Source of the DNA: Iris pallida
Taxonomy: Eukaryota > Streptophyta > Magnoliopsida > Asparagales > Iridaceae
DNA: 64,000 nt
Assembly: GCA_029216955.1 (NCBI GenBank)
Contig: JANAVB010042257.1
Location: forward strand, 1 to 64,000
Direction of reading: 5' to 3'
Under the pieces are notes generated by a model, which was not told where the DNA came from, did not search any database, and saw only the letters and a list, made by a program, of their open reading frames with translations. Made by a program: the position numbers and the translations under genes. This document shows, piece after piece, positions 11,319-23,294 of the stretch; positions within the stretch are counted from its first letter, which is position 1, and every line of letters starts with the position of its first letter.

Positions 11319-12153
11319 ATGAGTGACCAACTGGCCAACCTAATAGGTTCGAATAAGAAGACCCTTAATAAGGGTAAATCAGTTAAGAATACCAATCTGT
11401 ATAAATTTCCTACGGAATTAGAGGAGTTGATCAAATGGACAATTCCAAAATTTCAACCTAAGGAAATATACCAAATAGGTATGTTTGATTTCAAGTCTTC
11501 CATTGCAATCAAACAATGGAAAGAACAGTGCAAGTCTCAGATAATGAACAAATAATCAAGTTATTATCTGAAGATGATATCTCTAATTACAGAGATAATA
11601 TAATTTTATTATTCATATTGGACTAATACAAGTGGCATTAAAACCTTTAACATTTCAAGGTTTAAATGCGTCCTTATTGACATCTCTAAGAGATGGTCGG
11701 TGTTTGGACTGGGCACAATCCCTAATGGGAGTTATGCAAACAAGCCTTTGTCATGGTCCAGTATATTTTAATGTTTATCCTAATTTAAGCTTATCTCTAA
11801 CAGATACAAACATGTTAGAAGCTGTGTCTTTGAATTTAAAGACATTTGGTTATAATTTTCTTCCTGGATCTGAAACTATAGCAATAATCTATAGAGTTTA
11901 TTTTAAGGTGTTAAATACTTTAGCCCCAAAGGCTAAACACCTTACTAAACCAGGACAGACTACTCTAGTAGAGACTAATCTCTTGACTACTAAGGTAGCT
12001 ACTAATAGAATAATTAAATGGAAAGAAATAAACTTTCCTAATGAATGGACCCTGAATATGGCCGTACCTCCGAAACCCATAATGGATTCGGAAATAGATC
12101 AAATAATTCAGACCCCGGATGGCGTGTGGAAGTTAGATTTACTCCACAAATAA
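11319..12153 (+). pseudogene. Pararetrovirus movement protein region (30K-type)
   Basis: The first codon is ATG at 11319, immediately after the TA tract. An N-terminal lysine-rich stretch (to 11555) is followed by two frame changes (about 11545 and 11600), then the conserved block 11626-12150 with VALKPLTFQGLNASLL, SLRDGRCLDWAQSL and GPVYFNVYPNLSLSLTD, as in caulimovirid cell-to-cell movement proteins that line plasmodesmata. A further frame change near 12125 leads into the next region. The family assignment is firm. The copy is broken. Confidence 0.8.
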
Positions 12154-13503
12154 AAGCCAGAGTCTTCACATCAAGTTCTAGGAGATTCATAACTGAGAAA
12201 TCAATCTTAGATAAGCAATCAGAAGGCGAATCTTCTAATATAGAAGAAAATAAAATAAAAAAGATTCAAATAAATGAATCTAATGTAGTTCACCTAATAT
12301 ATGCTTCCAAATCAGATTCTCAGTCATCTAAATTAGATGAGGAACCGACAATGTCGGAAATGGCATTTAATTTTTAATGGATTATAGACTCTCACCAGCA
12401 ATGATTGAATGCTGTAAGAAAGAATATTACAGCAAAAAAATAGAGAATTTAGAGAATGGTTCCAACATGAATTCAAAGTTCATCTGTGTAGAGAATATAG
12501 AAAAATGTATGAAGAAGACCTTCCAAATATGCAGAAGGTGCGATGGTTCCGAGATTGGTTCCTTGAGGAACATCTTAGTGGTAGAATAAGGCATATAAAT
12601 GTCATAGAGGAGCAATTTAAGATTTGGACCACTAAAGGAGGACAGAAAATAAAATCGTTATATCCTCCTAATGAATCTCTTAAAATATCTGCTCTATTTA
12701 ATACTAATATAGAGGCTAATTCGTTCTATAAGGCTATAGAACATGAGAAAGCCACAATAAAGGAGATGCAGAAAATAATACTGCAAAATAATTATACTAA
12801 TACCTTTATTCAAGTTATGGGTAAACAATTGACCCGAATAGAGGAGAATATTCAGAAATTAAATAATAAGTTTAATTCGCTTAAAGGAGTAGAGGTTCAT
12901 GAGAGTCCTATTGTTAAACCCAAAATGGAAACAAGTAGGATTCCCATTAGACCTCCAATGGAGGTTACCGACTACAAGTTCAGATCCAAATCAGAATTTA
13001 CTAAGGAAGATCTGAGAGAGTTAGTAGAACAATTCAGAAATCAAAGCATTAATGTACTCTCTGAAGAAGAATTGGAGTACGAACGGCTTAAAGAGGAATT
13101 TCTGAATTATGATTCTAATAAGGCTAAGGATACACCTAAGCACCTTAATGTGCTACAAGGAGAATCCTCGACCCAGAATGGTCAAGAGTCTGAATCTGAC
13201 TCTAAGGAAACTTGTTCTACTCAAGATGAACAAGTTAATCCTATTGAATTAGAGGAAATGTATAATTCTTTTAATTCAGTTCAAAACTCTTTAGAAGCGG
13301 TTCAGAAGAGTATGAATCGAGAGAGAGTTAATACTGTCAAATATGACAAACCTAATTTAATCAAATATTATTACAAAAGACCTTCTCCAATAGATGTATT
13401 GTATGAGGAGAATGATTCTATAATTCAGAATCATTATTGTGCTGGAGAAATCTATGAATGGATCATAGATGGTCTTTCTGATAAGCAAATTCATGATCAG
13501 TAA
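12154..13503 (+). pseudogene. Pararetrovirus polyprotein linker, coiled-coil region
   Basis: Charged, Glu/Lys/Asn-rich region between movement and coat proteins. It runs in a shifted frame to 12377 and then openly from 12505 to 13503 (332 residues). It includes NWF-like aromatic clusters near the start, a helical stretch around IGKQLTRIEE-type sequence (MGKQLTRIEENIQKLNNKFN) and an acidic Ser/Glu-rich tail. A single in-frame TAA at 13501 separates it from the coat protein. It probably corresponds to the N-terminal coat-protein extension or virion-associated region of petuvirus and florendovirus polyproteins; its exact role is not known to me. Confidence 0.65.
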
Positions 13504-14395
13504 CATCGAATATTGATGTACTCCAATGTTGCTAAAGCCGCTGGTAATAATGATAGACAAATTGCCTTATTTGTCGTCACTGGATTCACAAGCATCCTAC
13601 GAGGATGGTGGGATCATTGCCTGAGTAATGAGCAAAGAATGGAGATAATAAATGTCACTAAGATAGAAGATGGACAGCAGAAATCTGATGCTGTTTATAC
13701 TCTAATATACAATATATTAGAGCATTTCACAGGACATATTTCTGATGGGGGGAGAATTAGAACCCTATTACATAATTTACGATGTCCAACTTTGACTTAT
13801 TTCAGATGGTATAAAGATACATTTCTGAGTAGAGTCATGGCGCTTGATGATGCAAATGCGTCACATTGGAAATCCAAATTTATTGATGAATTACCCAATC
13901 TTTTTGCTGAAAAAATACGGCAAAAGTTGAAAGAAAAGAATAATGGTGAAATACCATATCAAAATTACACTTATGGAGCACTAATCAATGCCTGTGTCCA
14001 AGAAGGCTTAGCTTTATGTAATGATCTAAAGCTAAGGAATCAATTGAAATCACAAAGGCTTTCGGAGAGAAAGCAATTAGGTGAATTTTGTAGCCAATTC
14101 GCTGTAGATGATTATAAGCCTTATGATAAGAAGGGAAAGGCTAAGAAGGATTATAGTAGAGAAAAGGGAAATAAGCCCTATTACAGAAAAAAAAGGAAGA
14201 AAAAAATATCCCAAGCAATATAAAGAGAGAGAGAAGGGGAAGGAGAAGAAATCTTCTCAAAAGAGGAAATCCTCTAAGAAAATAAAATGCTATAAATGTG
14301 GCAAAATTGGTCATTATGCTAATAGGTGTTATACCAAAAAGAAAATCCAAGAAATAGAGGATAAAGGGTTAAAAAAACCCTGTATAAGATATTGA
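13504..14395 (+). pseudogene. Pararetrovirus coat protein with CCHC zinc knuckle
   Basis: Capsid protein region. 13513-14223 is open and in the same frame as the upstream block, with the conserved GWWDHCLS motif near 13605 and a helical capsid-like body. It is followed by a Lys/Arg-rich tail that changes frame near 14200. The zinc knuckle lies at 14288-14329 (CYKCGKIGHYANRC, pattern C-X2-C-X4-H-X4-C), which in this family binds pregenomic RNA. The frame change between body and knuckle and the upstream stop at 13501 disable it. Confidence 0.85.
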
Positions 14396-16939
14396 TAAAT
14401 TCTGATGAAGAATTAGGCTCATCAGATGAGTCTAGTGATGACGAGTCAATTAATATGTGTGAATGTGATAGTGAATGTAGCTGTGAGAATGTTCCAATGA
14501 ACATGATCTTGAGTATTATAAGTCCATAGTCGAAATGAATGGATTGTCAATTAATGTATTGACTGCTCAAGACAAAGGAGAGATAATAAAATCTCTATTA
14601 TCTACTGAAATCAGTACAAATGCTAGGGAAAAACTAATAGATTTTCTTAGTTTAGAAGAAAAGTCAACTAGTAGTTCTTTGAATGAAGAAGGAACTAATA
14701 AGAAAGGGGAATTTTACAGCATGGATGAAGTCCTCCGACGATATAGAAATAAGGAGGTAAAAGCTGTAACAGTACAAGATCTCCAAAATGAGATTAAGGT
14801 ATTGAAAAAAGAAATAAAAGAGTTAAAATCTCAAGATGAGATGACTCAAATAAGATTGTCTAATTTGGAGACAGTAGAAAAGAATATGATAATCCATACT
14901 ACCGAACAAGGGGAAAACTCAAAAAGAAGTAATACTTCTACCCCTGGAGTTTCTGATGAGGAAACTGAGCCTCAACAGAAATTAAAGAAAATAGATCTCT
15001 ATGTTACCCAAAAATGGTACATTCAAATAGATTTACTCATTAATAATGAGTATTATATTAAGAATTTGATTGCACTAGTAGATAGTGGTGCAGATCTTAA
15101 TTGCGTTAAAGAGGGTGTGATTCCAATCAAATATTGTGAACGCACAACTCAAACACTTAGTACTGCAAATAATAAAGCCTTGACAGGACCTTATAAGGTT
15201 ACAGATGTTAATGTCTGTAAAAGCTCTGCAACCATACCACTACAATTTGTGGTAGTTAAGGAAATAACTCAGCATGTTATTCTGGGAACTCCTTTCCTAG
15301 AAAAACTTATGCCAATAAAGAATATTAGTTTAAAGGGAATTTCTACTGTTTATATGGGTAGAGAAGTAACCTTTGAATTTATTCGTGATCCAATGATCAA
15401 GATACTAAATGAAATAAGAGAAATTGATTTTAAAGAAAATCAAATCAATTTTCTCCGGGAGGAAATAAGGCAAATACAAATCTCTGATCAATTAAATAAG
15501 CCAGAGATTAAGGATAAAATAAAACAGGTCGAAAAAGAATTTAAACTTCAGACTTGTAGCAATTTTCTAAATGCTTTTTGGGATAGGAAACAACATTGTT
15601 TCACTCCCGTATGAGGATAGCTTTAATGAGAAGGATATCCCAACCAAAGCAAGACCGTGCCAGATGAATCAACAATATCTGGAAATATACAAAAAGGAGA
15701 TACAGGATTTAATAGACAAGAAGTTGATAAGAAAATCCTACTCCCCATGGAGTTGCACAACATTCTACGTAATGAATAATGCTGAGAGGGAGAGAGGTGT
15801 ACCAAGATTGGTAATTAATTATAAACCTCTCAATATGGTTTTAAAGTGGATCAGATATCCAATCCCTAATAAGAGGGATCTACTTAATAGAATTGTTAGA
15901 GGAAGGATTTTCTCTAAATTTGATTTAAAATCAGGCTATTGGCAAATTCAGATAGTTGAGCAGGATAGATATAAGACTGCTTTTACAGTTCCATTTGGGC
16001 ACTACGAATGGAATGTCATGCCCTTCGGACTGAAGAATGCTCCGTCCGAATTTCAGAATATAATGAATAAAATATTCAATAATTATTCTGAATTTATTTT
16101 ATCATACATAGATGATATATTAATATTCTCTAATTCTCTTGATGAACATTTCAAGCATTTGAAGATTTTTAAACACTTGGTCATCAAGAATGGGCTGGTA
16201 ATATCGGCACCAAAAATGAAGTTGTTCGAAACAGAAATAAGATTTTTGGGACATAATATAACAAATAGGACAATAATTCCAATTGATAGAAGTATTGAAT
16301 TTGCTTATAAGTTCCTTGACGAAAAAACTGATAATAAGCAGTTGCAAAGGTTTCTTGGGGCATTGAACTATGTTTCTGACTTTTACAAGAACATAGCTCA
16401 GGATATGAAAATTTTGTATCAAAGATTGAAGAAGATCCACTTGCCTGGTCAGAAGAACATACTAAGGCAGTTAGGATAATAAAGCAGAAGGTTAAGAATT
16501 TACCTCGCTTACATTTAGTAAATGCTGAATGGTTTAAAATTGTGGAAATAGATGCCAGTGATATTGGCTATGGTGGCATCTTGAAGCAAAGAAACCCTGA
16601 GACTAATAAGAAAGTCTTAGTTAGGTTTTGCTCGAGTAAATGGAATGATACCCAACTTAATTATTCCACAATCAAAAAGAAATTCTTTCTATAATAAAAT
16701 GCATTCATAAGTTTCAAGATGATCTGCTTAATCAGAAGCTTTTGCTTAGAATAGATTGTAGTTCTGCAAAAACAGTCTTAGAAAAAGATGTTAAAAATCT
16801 AGCATCAAAACAAATATTTGCTAGATGGCAGGCTGAATTAGCTATTTTTGATTTTGATATTGAATATATTAAAGGTGAAGAAAATAGTCTTCCTGATTTT
16901 CTAACTCGTAAATTTTTGCAGAATGAGCAGGCAAGATAA
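14396..16939 (+). pseudogene. Pararetrovirus protease, reverse transcriptase and RNase H
   Basis: 14535-15614 includes a coiled-coil stretch and an aspartic protease with the catalytic LVDSGADLNC at 15075-15104. A frame change at about 15580-15610 leads to 15571-16479, the reverse transcriptase: SPWSCTTFYV, FSKFDLKSGYWQIQ, VMPFGLKNAPSEFQN and the active site YIDDIL at 16105-16122. After another frame change near 16440-16480 comes RNase H (IVEIDASDIGYGG, then FDIEYIKGEENSLPDFLTR). The stop at 16937-16939 lies inside the start of the next frame. In the virus this enzyme copies pregenomic RNA to DNA. At least three frameshifts are present. Confidence 0.9.
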
Positions 16940-18092
16940 GGGCAAGCAGCCCTGGGAGCCTCTCAAATGGGAGAACCCAAAAGTCGTAAGACTCACCGGA
17001 GACAGGACCAAATTCTTGTACGGAGAAATATTATTGTTTCAGCCGATAATATATCCAATGAGAAATAGAAGGAAAAATTTTCCTATTAAGAGGCGGCAAC
17101 TCTTGCAGAAATGGAGACAATATATACTTAGAAATCAGCTGACGAAGACATAATATGTCTTGACAGGAATGACATCCCTGTGTCCAATGACACTTGGGAT
17201 CCTTGGCATCTCAAAGAAAAATACTTTGAGAGGAATTTTTATCCCATAAAAATGAGGTCGAGGATCCATTATGAAGGAATGCTTTACTCTACCAATTCAG
17301 CAGAAATCGAGCACTTTAGGCAAAATCCTAAAGATCTACATTCGGAGATTGTATATAGTAAAATTACTATATATAAAATCCTTACCCCTCAATCATGGGG
17401 TTTGCATCCGAATTTCGAGAGAGCAATGCTTTTCAGGAATAATACAACTTCAATGAAGTTTACTTACTGGGATTACATTGATGCTTTCTTTTATGTGTTC
17501 TATTATGAGAATGACAGAAGGAAGCACTCCTGGTTCATTAAAATATATCCAAAAATATTAGAACATGACATTCTCACCTGGTTCAATAAGTGGTAGAATT
17601 ACTTTGGAGCAAACCTGGAAATTTTGTCAGGACCGATGCTCAACATGTTCGACGAATGGGTCGAAAAGGCAAAAATTTGCCAGAAAAAACAAAATTTCTA
17701 TGATGAGGAGGCAACTATGTTATTTTTCGTCTCTAATAATATTCCCCACATAATGAAGTGGTCTCTCAAAAGTGCAGAGGGAGAATTTGGAATATACAAA
17801 TTAAAAAGAATTTTTCTCATCAAATGGTGGAATAGGAAAAGAAAAAATAGCAGAAATCAAGGCATCTCTTGCAGCAGAAGCCAAAGAATCAGAAAGACTG
17901 CAAGAAGAAAAGATAATGGATTACGAGGATAATTACCTGAGAAAATTTAAAGATTATATGCTCAGGAAAAATCCTAAAATATCCAAAGAAGAATTAAAAA
18001 ATTGCTGTCGCAAATATATTCATTCCCAAATGAAGGAAATATTTAGAGATACAATTTTCCTAGATCTGGATGATGATTATTCAATGAAGTAA
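16923..18092 (+). pseudogene. Pararetrovirus downstream frame of unknown function (ORF2)
   Basis: The ATG at 16923 overlaps the RNase H stop by 17 bases, as if translation reinitiates there. The frame reads MSRQDKGKQPWEP, shifts near 17150, stays open 17180-17596 (aromatic-rich: Trp, Tyr, Phe), shifts again at about 17600 and 17840, and ends with a charged helical tail at 18090-18092. I recognise no domain. A frame of unknown function after the polymerase is reported for florendoviruses, which is why I group it there; equivalence with the transactivator of caulimoviruses is not supported by anything I can see. Confidence 0.6.
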
Positions 18093-18504
18093 TCAGAGGC
18101 GTCAGTTGCTGCTCATGGCGTTGAGGATGAATCTTCCTCGGAAAGCAATAAGGAGGTGGTGGTTGAATCGTCCGCCAGTCATGCGCCACGAAGGCGACCC
18201 AGGAATAGTGAAGATGATGGAAAATAGAGGACAGCTGTGCGATAGCAGAATAAAAGAGGAATTGATAGGAGACAGCCACAAATAGCAATAATGGTGGAGG
18301 TGGGGCCTACAATCCAGAATCAGGCCAAATTCAAGATAAGAAGGAATCTCCTTTAAAAATGTAAAAGGAGATGTGACATAAAGCTGAAGAGACACGTAGG
18401 TGCCTAATCCACTACGTGTAACTTTAATAATTTGCTCGAGGCGGTACTGCTGGACAGATGGATTGCATTATCCGGATGTTGTCGGTTTGCTTCGAGTGAT
18501 TTTG

Positions 18505-18515
18505 TATTATAAATA
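18505..18515 (+). promoter_or_regulatory. Pararetrovirus TATA box
   Basis: TATTATAAATA lies in the intergenic region about 95 bases upstream of an AATAAAA signal. This spacing fits a caulimovirid promoter with a short terminal redundancy in its RNA. Confidence 0.65.
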
Positions 18516-18609
18516 GAGGCCACTTGCCTCATTTGTGGGGGTGCTAAGTTTTCTACTTTCTTCTGTAAGAGTGTGTGCTTGTTTGTGCTTCTGTACTACT
18601 ACTACTATC

Positions 18610-18616
18610 AATAAAA
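18610..18616 (+). terminator. Pararetrovirus polyadenylation signal AATAAAA
   Basis: AATAAAA is followed by a T-rich stretch (TTTGTTCTTCTACTCTTCTG). It sits just downstream of the TATA box, as in caulimovirids where transcription passes the signal once before ending there. Confidence 0.6.
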
Positions 18617-18675
18617 GTTTCAAGTTTGCTATTTGTTCTTCTACTCTTCTGGCCTTGTTGTTTGAAGATCCTGTT

Positions 18676-18722
<47 letters not shown>

Positions 18723-18733
18723 ATATATATATA

Positions 18734-18789
<56 letters not shown>

Positions 18790-18818
18790 CTCAAAAAAAA
18801 AAAAATATATATATATAT
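18676..18818. repeat. TA microsatellite with duplicated TTTGCTCAAA
   Basis: Long (TA)n between virus and LINE. The phrase TTTGCTCAAA occurs before a poly-A run at 18786 and again at 18818 where the LINE starts, suggesting a small duplication or slippage at the LINE 5' junction. Confidence 0.7.
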
Positions 18819-21677
18819 TTGCTCAAAGCAACCACGAAAGCCCTGTCGAGTTGGAGCAAATTTGCATACGGAAATATTTTCCAAGCCGTTAGGGTTGCGG
18901 AGGATGACGTTTCTCTCGCCGAAGCCAAGTTCGCTGAGGTGCGCACTCCTGAAGCCAGGACCGCCCTTAACCTCACCAAAGCCATTCTCAAATTCAGGAT
19001 CAAGGTCAATACCGAATTCTGGAAACAGAAAGCGAGGTTGAAATGGGACAGCGAGGGGACAAAAACTCAAAATACTTCCACGCCTGCGTCAACGACGCAG
19101 ACAGAAGCTCTCGATCCACCAGATTACTGACGATAATAGGTTTATCGTCTCGGATCAACAGAGCATCCATGCGGCGGCGACGGAATTCTACTCCTAAGCT
19201 ATTTTCTAAAGAAACGGTTACCAGAGACAACTCATTTTTGGACCAAATCCCCCACCTCATCAATGACGGTGACAATGCTCAGCTGGAGCGCCCCCTTCCG
19301 ATCTGGAGATAAAAGCCAGCGGTGTGGGCACTGGACGAGCACAGTGCGTCTGGCCCGGATGGCTTCTCCGGAGTCTTCTTTCGCACCTGCTGGGACATTA
19401 TCAAGCAGGATATCACCGAAGCAGCTATTGTTTTTTTCTAAGGTGCTACTTACCCCAAAGCCATATCTAGTGCCAAGCTGATCCTCATCCGAAGAAAGCT
19501 ATCCCGGAGTTATTTCGAGACTTTCGACCCATCAGTCTGTGCACATTCACCAACAAGATCATCTCTAAAATCATCGCTACCAGAATGGTCGGCATCCTTC
19601 CCAAGATCATTTTCGAGGAGCAGAGCGGCTTTATTCGTGGGAGGAACATTCAGGACAATATTATGATGGCACATGAGTTAATCACCTGCATGAAGTTTCC
19701 TGCGAGGGACGACAACATCGCCATCAAACTCGACATGGAGAAAGCTTACGACAGACTGGATTGGCAATTTATGATTTGGGTGTTTAGAGCTTTCGGATTC
19801 TCGGAAACCTGGACTAATACCGTATAGAGATCCATCAGTAACTCGTGGTTTTCTATGGTTATCGATGGTCAATCTATTGGATTCTTAAATCCAGCCGCGG
19901 AGTTAGACAAGACGACCCTCTTTTCTCCACAGTCTTCATCATTGCCGTCGACGCATTAATTAGAAACCTTAATCACTTGGTTAGCACTCCGAACTTCCAG
20001 CACTATCACACCGCTAGGGATGTCCGATCATCACCCACCAGGCCTTTGCTGACGATATTCTCATCTTCTCCTCCGGGGACGTTGGAGCGGTAGAAGTGGT
20101 TCACAATACACTACAGAGGTACTCGAGGTGTTCGGGCCAGAAGATCAATCCCTCCAAGAGTATTATCTACGCCCACCACAACATCAAAAGAGAGCAAGCG
20201 GTTAATTTATCCAACCTGACTTCATTCGCGGTAGCTCACCCTCCTTTCCACTATCTGGGATGCCCCCTGGTTTACGAAAATCCAACAGTGGCATCTTTGA
20301 AGACTTGATTTCCAGAATCAGAAAGAAGATTGAAGGTTGGCACAACGACATCTTATCCCTGGGCGGCAAGACGATCCTCATCCAACATGTGCTCACTTCC
20401 ATCCCCATCCATACCCTTGCCGCGTGCTCACCGTCTAAGAAGGTCCTCTCTAGGATCGAACAGTTATTCTATGATTTCTTCTGGGGGCATAGCAATGAAC
20501 AAGACAAGCATCACTGGGCTAGCTGGGACTCTATGGCTCGTTCTCCGGATGAGAGGGCATTGGTTTCACCAAACTCTCCAATATCGTTAAAGCTTTCTCT
20601 ATGAAGCTCTGGTGGAAGATTTGCACGACCAACAACTTATGGACTACATTTATGAAGGCCAAGTACTTCAAGCACATTCACCCGTCCGTGGCCACCCACA
20701 ACAGCAGATCCTCGGCGGCGTAGCGTCGGATCCTTACCGGGCATGACCTCACCGAGCCAGTGATGAGACTTCAACTGGGGGATAGTGAATCTGACCCATT
20801 CCTGGAGCGATGGGTCGGGGACAACTTGATTCCGAACATCACGGAGATCCCGAGGCGCAGCAGGATCAGAGACATGTGGAACCCCACTAGCAACGACTGG
20901 GACTGGGACAAAGTCCGCATTTGGTCCGGTCGCGATGTGGCGGACAGCTTACGTATTAGCGGGTTGACTATCGGCAGCATTCTCGACGAGTTGCGGTGGT
21001 CGATCGAGGCCTCGGGGGTTTTCTCAGTAAGATCGACGCGTACTATTATCCAGGGGATCGGGATGCCTTATCCCACTATCGCCCCCTACTGGCACTCTTG
21101 TATCCCTAAGAAATGGTCTTTCCTTATGTGGAGAGCCATTCGCAAGAAACTGCCCACTGACGATATCCTTAATACCATCGGGATTAGTTTAGCCTCCGCA
21201 TGCACTTGCTGCGCCGATCATCAGACTGAGACGATTGACCACCTATTTCGCCAAGGGAAACTTTCTGGCCATATCTGGAGGACCCTCAATCGGCTCTGCA
21301 GTATTGAGCCGAGTGACGAACGCTTCCACGATCTTGCGGCCTGCTGGGGATCTGCTTTCTATGGTCACCAGATCGTCGCAGTGGCCGCTACGTGGGTGAT
21401 TTGGAATAATCGCAATAAAGCGATTTACGAAGGCAACCAATACACCGCAGACCAACTTTTGCGGGAAGTGCTCCGCCAATGTCGTAAACGAAGCTCCTTA
21501 TGCTCCCACTATTCGCGAGACTTCTGGTCTGATCTCCTACCCTAGCCCGGTTGCTTCGGTTGTTTTGTCCTCCTTTTAATTTTGATTTACTTGTATAGGC
21601 TTTCTCATTTTGCGCCTTGTACTTGTTTCGGCTTCGTGTTTTCCGAGCCTTTATTAATAAAATGGAGGGGTTTAAAA

Positions 21678-21680
<3 letters not shown>
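18819..21680 (+). mobile_element. L1-type LINE, 5'-truncated and frameshifted
   Basis: Non-LTR retrotransposon on the plus strand. The endonuclease is absent; the copy starts in the linker before RT. Marks in order are WDSEGTK/GDKNSKYFHA-type linker (about 19040-19085, two frames), a broken fingers region with FETFDPS at 19520 (usual FRDFRPISLC in the adjacent frame), GFIRGRNIQDNIMMAHELI (19628), KLDMEKAYDRLDW (19724), GVRQDDPL (19903), FADDILIFSSGD (20045-20080), IEGWHNDILSLGGKTILIQ (20330) and a zf-RVT end (20980-21300; FLMWRAIRKKLPTDD, CTCC). An AATAAA at 21656 and an A/T-rich tail close it. At least six frame changes show it is dead. It is GC-richer than its surroundings. Confidence 0.9.
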
Positions 21681-21712
<32 letters not shown>

Positions 21713-21789
21713 TTATAAAAAATAAAAAATATATATATATTAGTCTAATAAAAAAAAGAAAAAGAAAAAAATAAAGAGAAAAGCAACAG

Positions 21790-21823
21790 CTCACGAGATA
21801 TTGGGGGTCCAATATCTCGTGAG
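21790..21823. other. Perfect short hairpin in LARD LTR
   Basis: CTCACGAGATATTGG and CCAATATCTCGTGAG form 15-bp perfect arms around GGGT. The 3' LTR has the same arms at 29187-29226 with an extra ATATTG. It lies just upstream of the TATA-like stretch. Confidence 0.75.
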
Positions 21824-21884
21824 ATACCCCAACCCCAAAACCCATGCATAAGAATTCCGAGGCCAGACCGAGAGCAGTTTCGAC

Positions 21885-21925
21885 ATATATATACGGATAT
21901 ATATATATTTATAAGTCAGCAAGAG
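21885..21925 (+). promoter_or_regulatory. Possible LARD promoter (TATA stretch)
   Basis: TTTCGACATATATATACGGA followed by TATATTTATAAGTCAG is conserved in the 3' LTR (29280-29310) and precedes a GAGA-rich and then GC-rich leader. It is assigned by position only. Confidence 0.35.
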
Positions 21926-23294
21926 AGAGGAGAAGAGATTTCGACAAAAACTCAAAAACCTAACCCCGAACCAGCGCCGACCCCCTGTGCACCCCTCCCT
22001 CGCGCGCGCACGCACCGCCGCAGGCCACCGCCGGCCGGCCAGGGCCGCCGGCCGCACGAAACAGAGGATCAGCAACAGCAGCGAATGGCAGGAGCGCAGC
22101 GAGTTCGTGACGCGATATCTTCCTCGTCGCTCGACCAAATCACAAATAAATTTATTCGGTACGATCCTGACGTGACCCCCTTCAACCTTGTTTATTTATT
22201 TCGTACGTATATGGCTTCAATTTTTCGAAAAATTGACTCTAAGTTGATGAAAATCCTGTCCCGAGACTGGACATGAATCGGTCCAAACACCCAACTTGGC
22301 GTCGAATTTCCCACCAACCTATTCTTCGAATCAACAAAATTTCTGAAAGAAGTTAACCACAACATATAGGGCTAGAAAAGTCCAGTAGGAGGTTTGTAAA
22401 GATTTGCTTTGTACGGAGAAGTACACACATGTAAACTTTGTCAAAAATCTGTTTTTCAAAACGTAAAATTTTACGATACGACGTGCGTCCCGCCAATCCG
22501 GGCGACATGGTCGCGAACCGAAAGCATCGAAAGGTGTGTACCGGCTTCGTGGACTTGTAGGCTTTGACGGAATTCAAATTGGTCGCGTGTGTGCGACGAA
22601 TTTGATGTGTATCCGTCAAAATTCTCCGTATCGGCCTCTGTGCAAATTTTCTAATTACTTTGTACATGCTCATCAGATTGAGACAAAACTTGCGCCAGCA
22701 GGACCGTATCATTTTTCTGGTCCTGTATGCCAAGTTTGGTCCAATTCTGAGAGAGTTGATCGGATCACCATTTTGCGGGCCCCCGGTCTGACTCAACGGG
22801 CAATTTTGTACACTGGCTGCCGGAATCCAACTTTGGACATACAGTTGGGTTCGTATCATCAAAATGAATTCGTAGACATATAGTTTGATGACTTTAGAGA
22901 CCATTGGCTCGGGCACGCTTTTCAGTACAAAGCGGGTTCAACGGCGGACACCATTTTGACCCAAAATTTACATTTTGCCCCTGTGTCCAGAATTGGACTT
23001 AAGGACAGACAATTCTAGCTAATTTGACTATTCTAAGAACATTAGTAATATTTATTTCAGCATCTGGAGACAGTTGTACGAGTTTTGACTATTGTGGCAT
23101 ACTGAGTGGTTTGGATTATCGATTTTACCAGCAAAGGACCACAGACGAGTACAGTTTATTATTTGTTTTCAGTATTGATCTTTATAATGCATCTTTTTTA
23201 GTCGATAATATGTGATTTCAGTTTTATGTTGATTTATTTCTTTATGGTGTCGGGGGAAGTGAAGTACCAACGATATGTGATCTGACCTTCTACC

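Larger units (their letters stand above)
11319..18675 (+). mobile_element. Endogenous pararetrovirus (Caulimoviridae), nearly full length
   Basis: About 7.36 kb on the plus strand holding movement protein, coiled-coil region, coat protein with zinc knuckle, protease, reverse transcriptase and RNase H, then a second frame of unknown function, then a non-coding region with TATA box and polyadenylation signal. A large polyprotein region followed by a separate downstream frame matches the layout described for Florendovirus; this is a judgement from gene order, not a phylogeny. Both ends abut TA dinucleotide repeats of the host LTR. Multiple frameshifts and stops mean it cannot encode functional products as it stands. 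There is no integrase and no LTR, so integration was probably by end joining. Confidence 0.9.
18093..18675 (+). other. Pararetrovirus intergenic region
   Basis: Non-coding stretch after the last viral frame, holding the promoter and polyadenylation signals. It ends at the TA tract. The usual tRNA-Met primer site is not visible, so part of the leader may be missing at the junction. Confidence 0.65.

Noticed and set aside
11319..18675. Reading the viral block as a live, episomal virus sequence
   Set aside because: Flanked by plant LTR DNA on both sides and broken by many frameshifts and stops.
21971..22175. GC-rich block in the LARD LTR as a host gene exon
   Set aside because: Present in the sister LTR at 29370-29500 with frame-breaking indels; it is LTR leader sequence.
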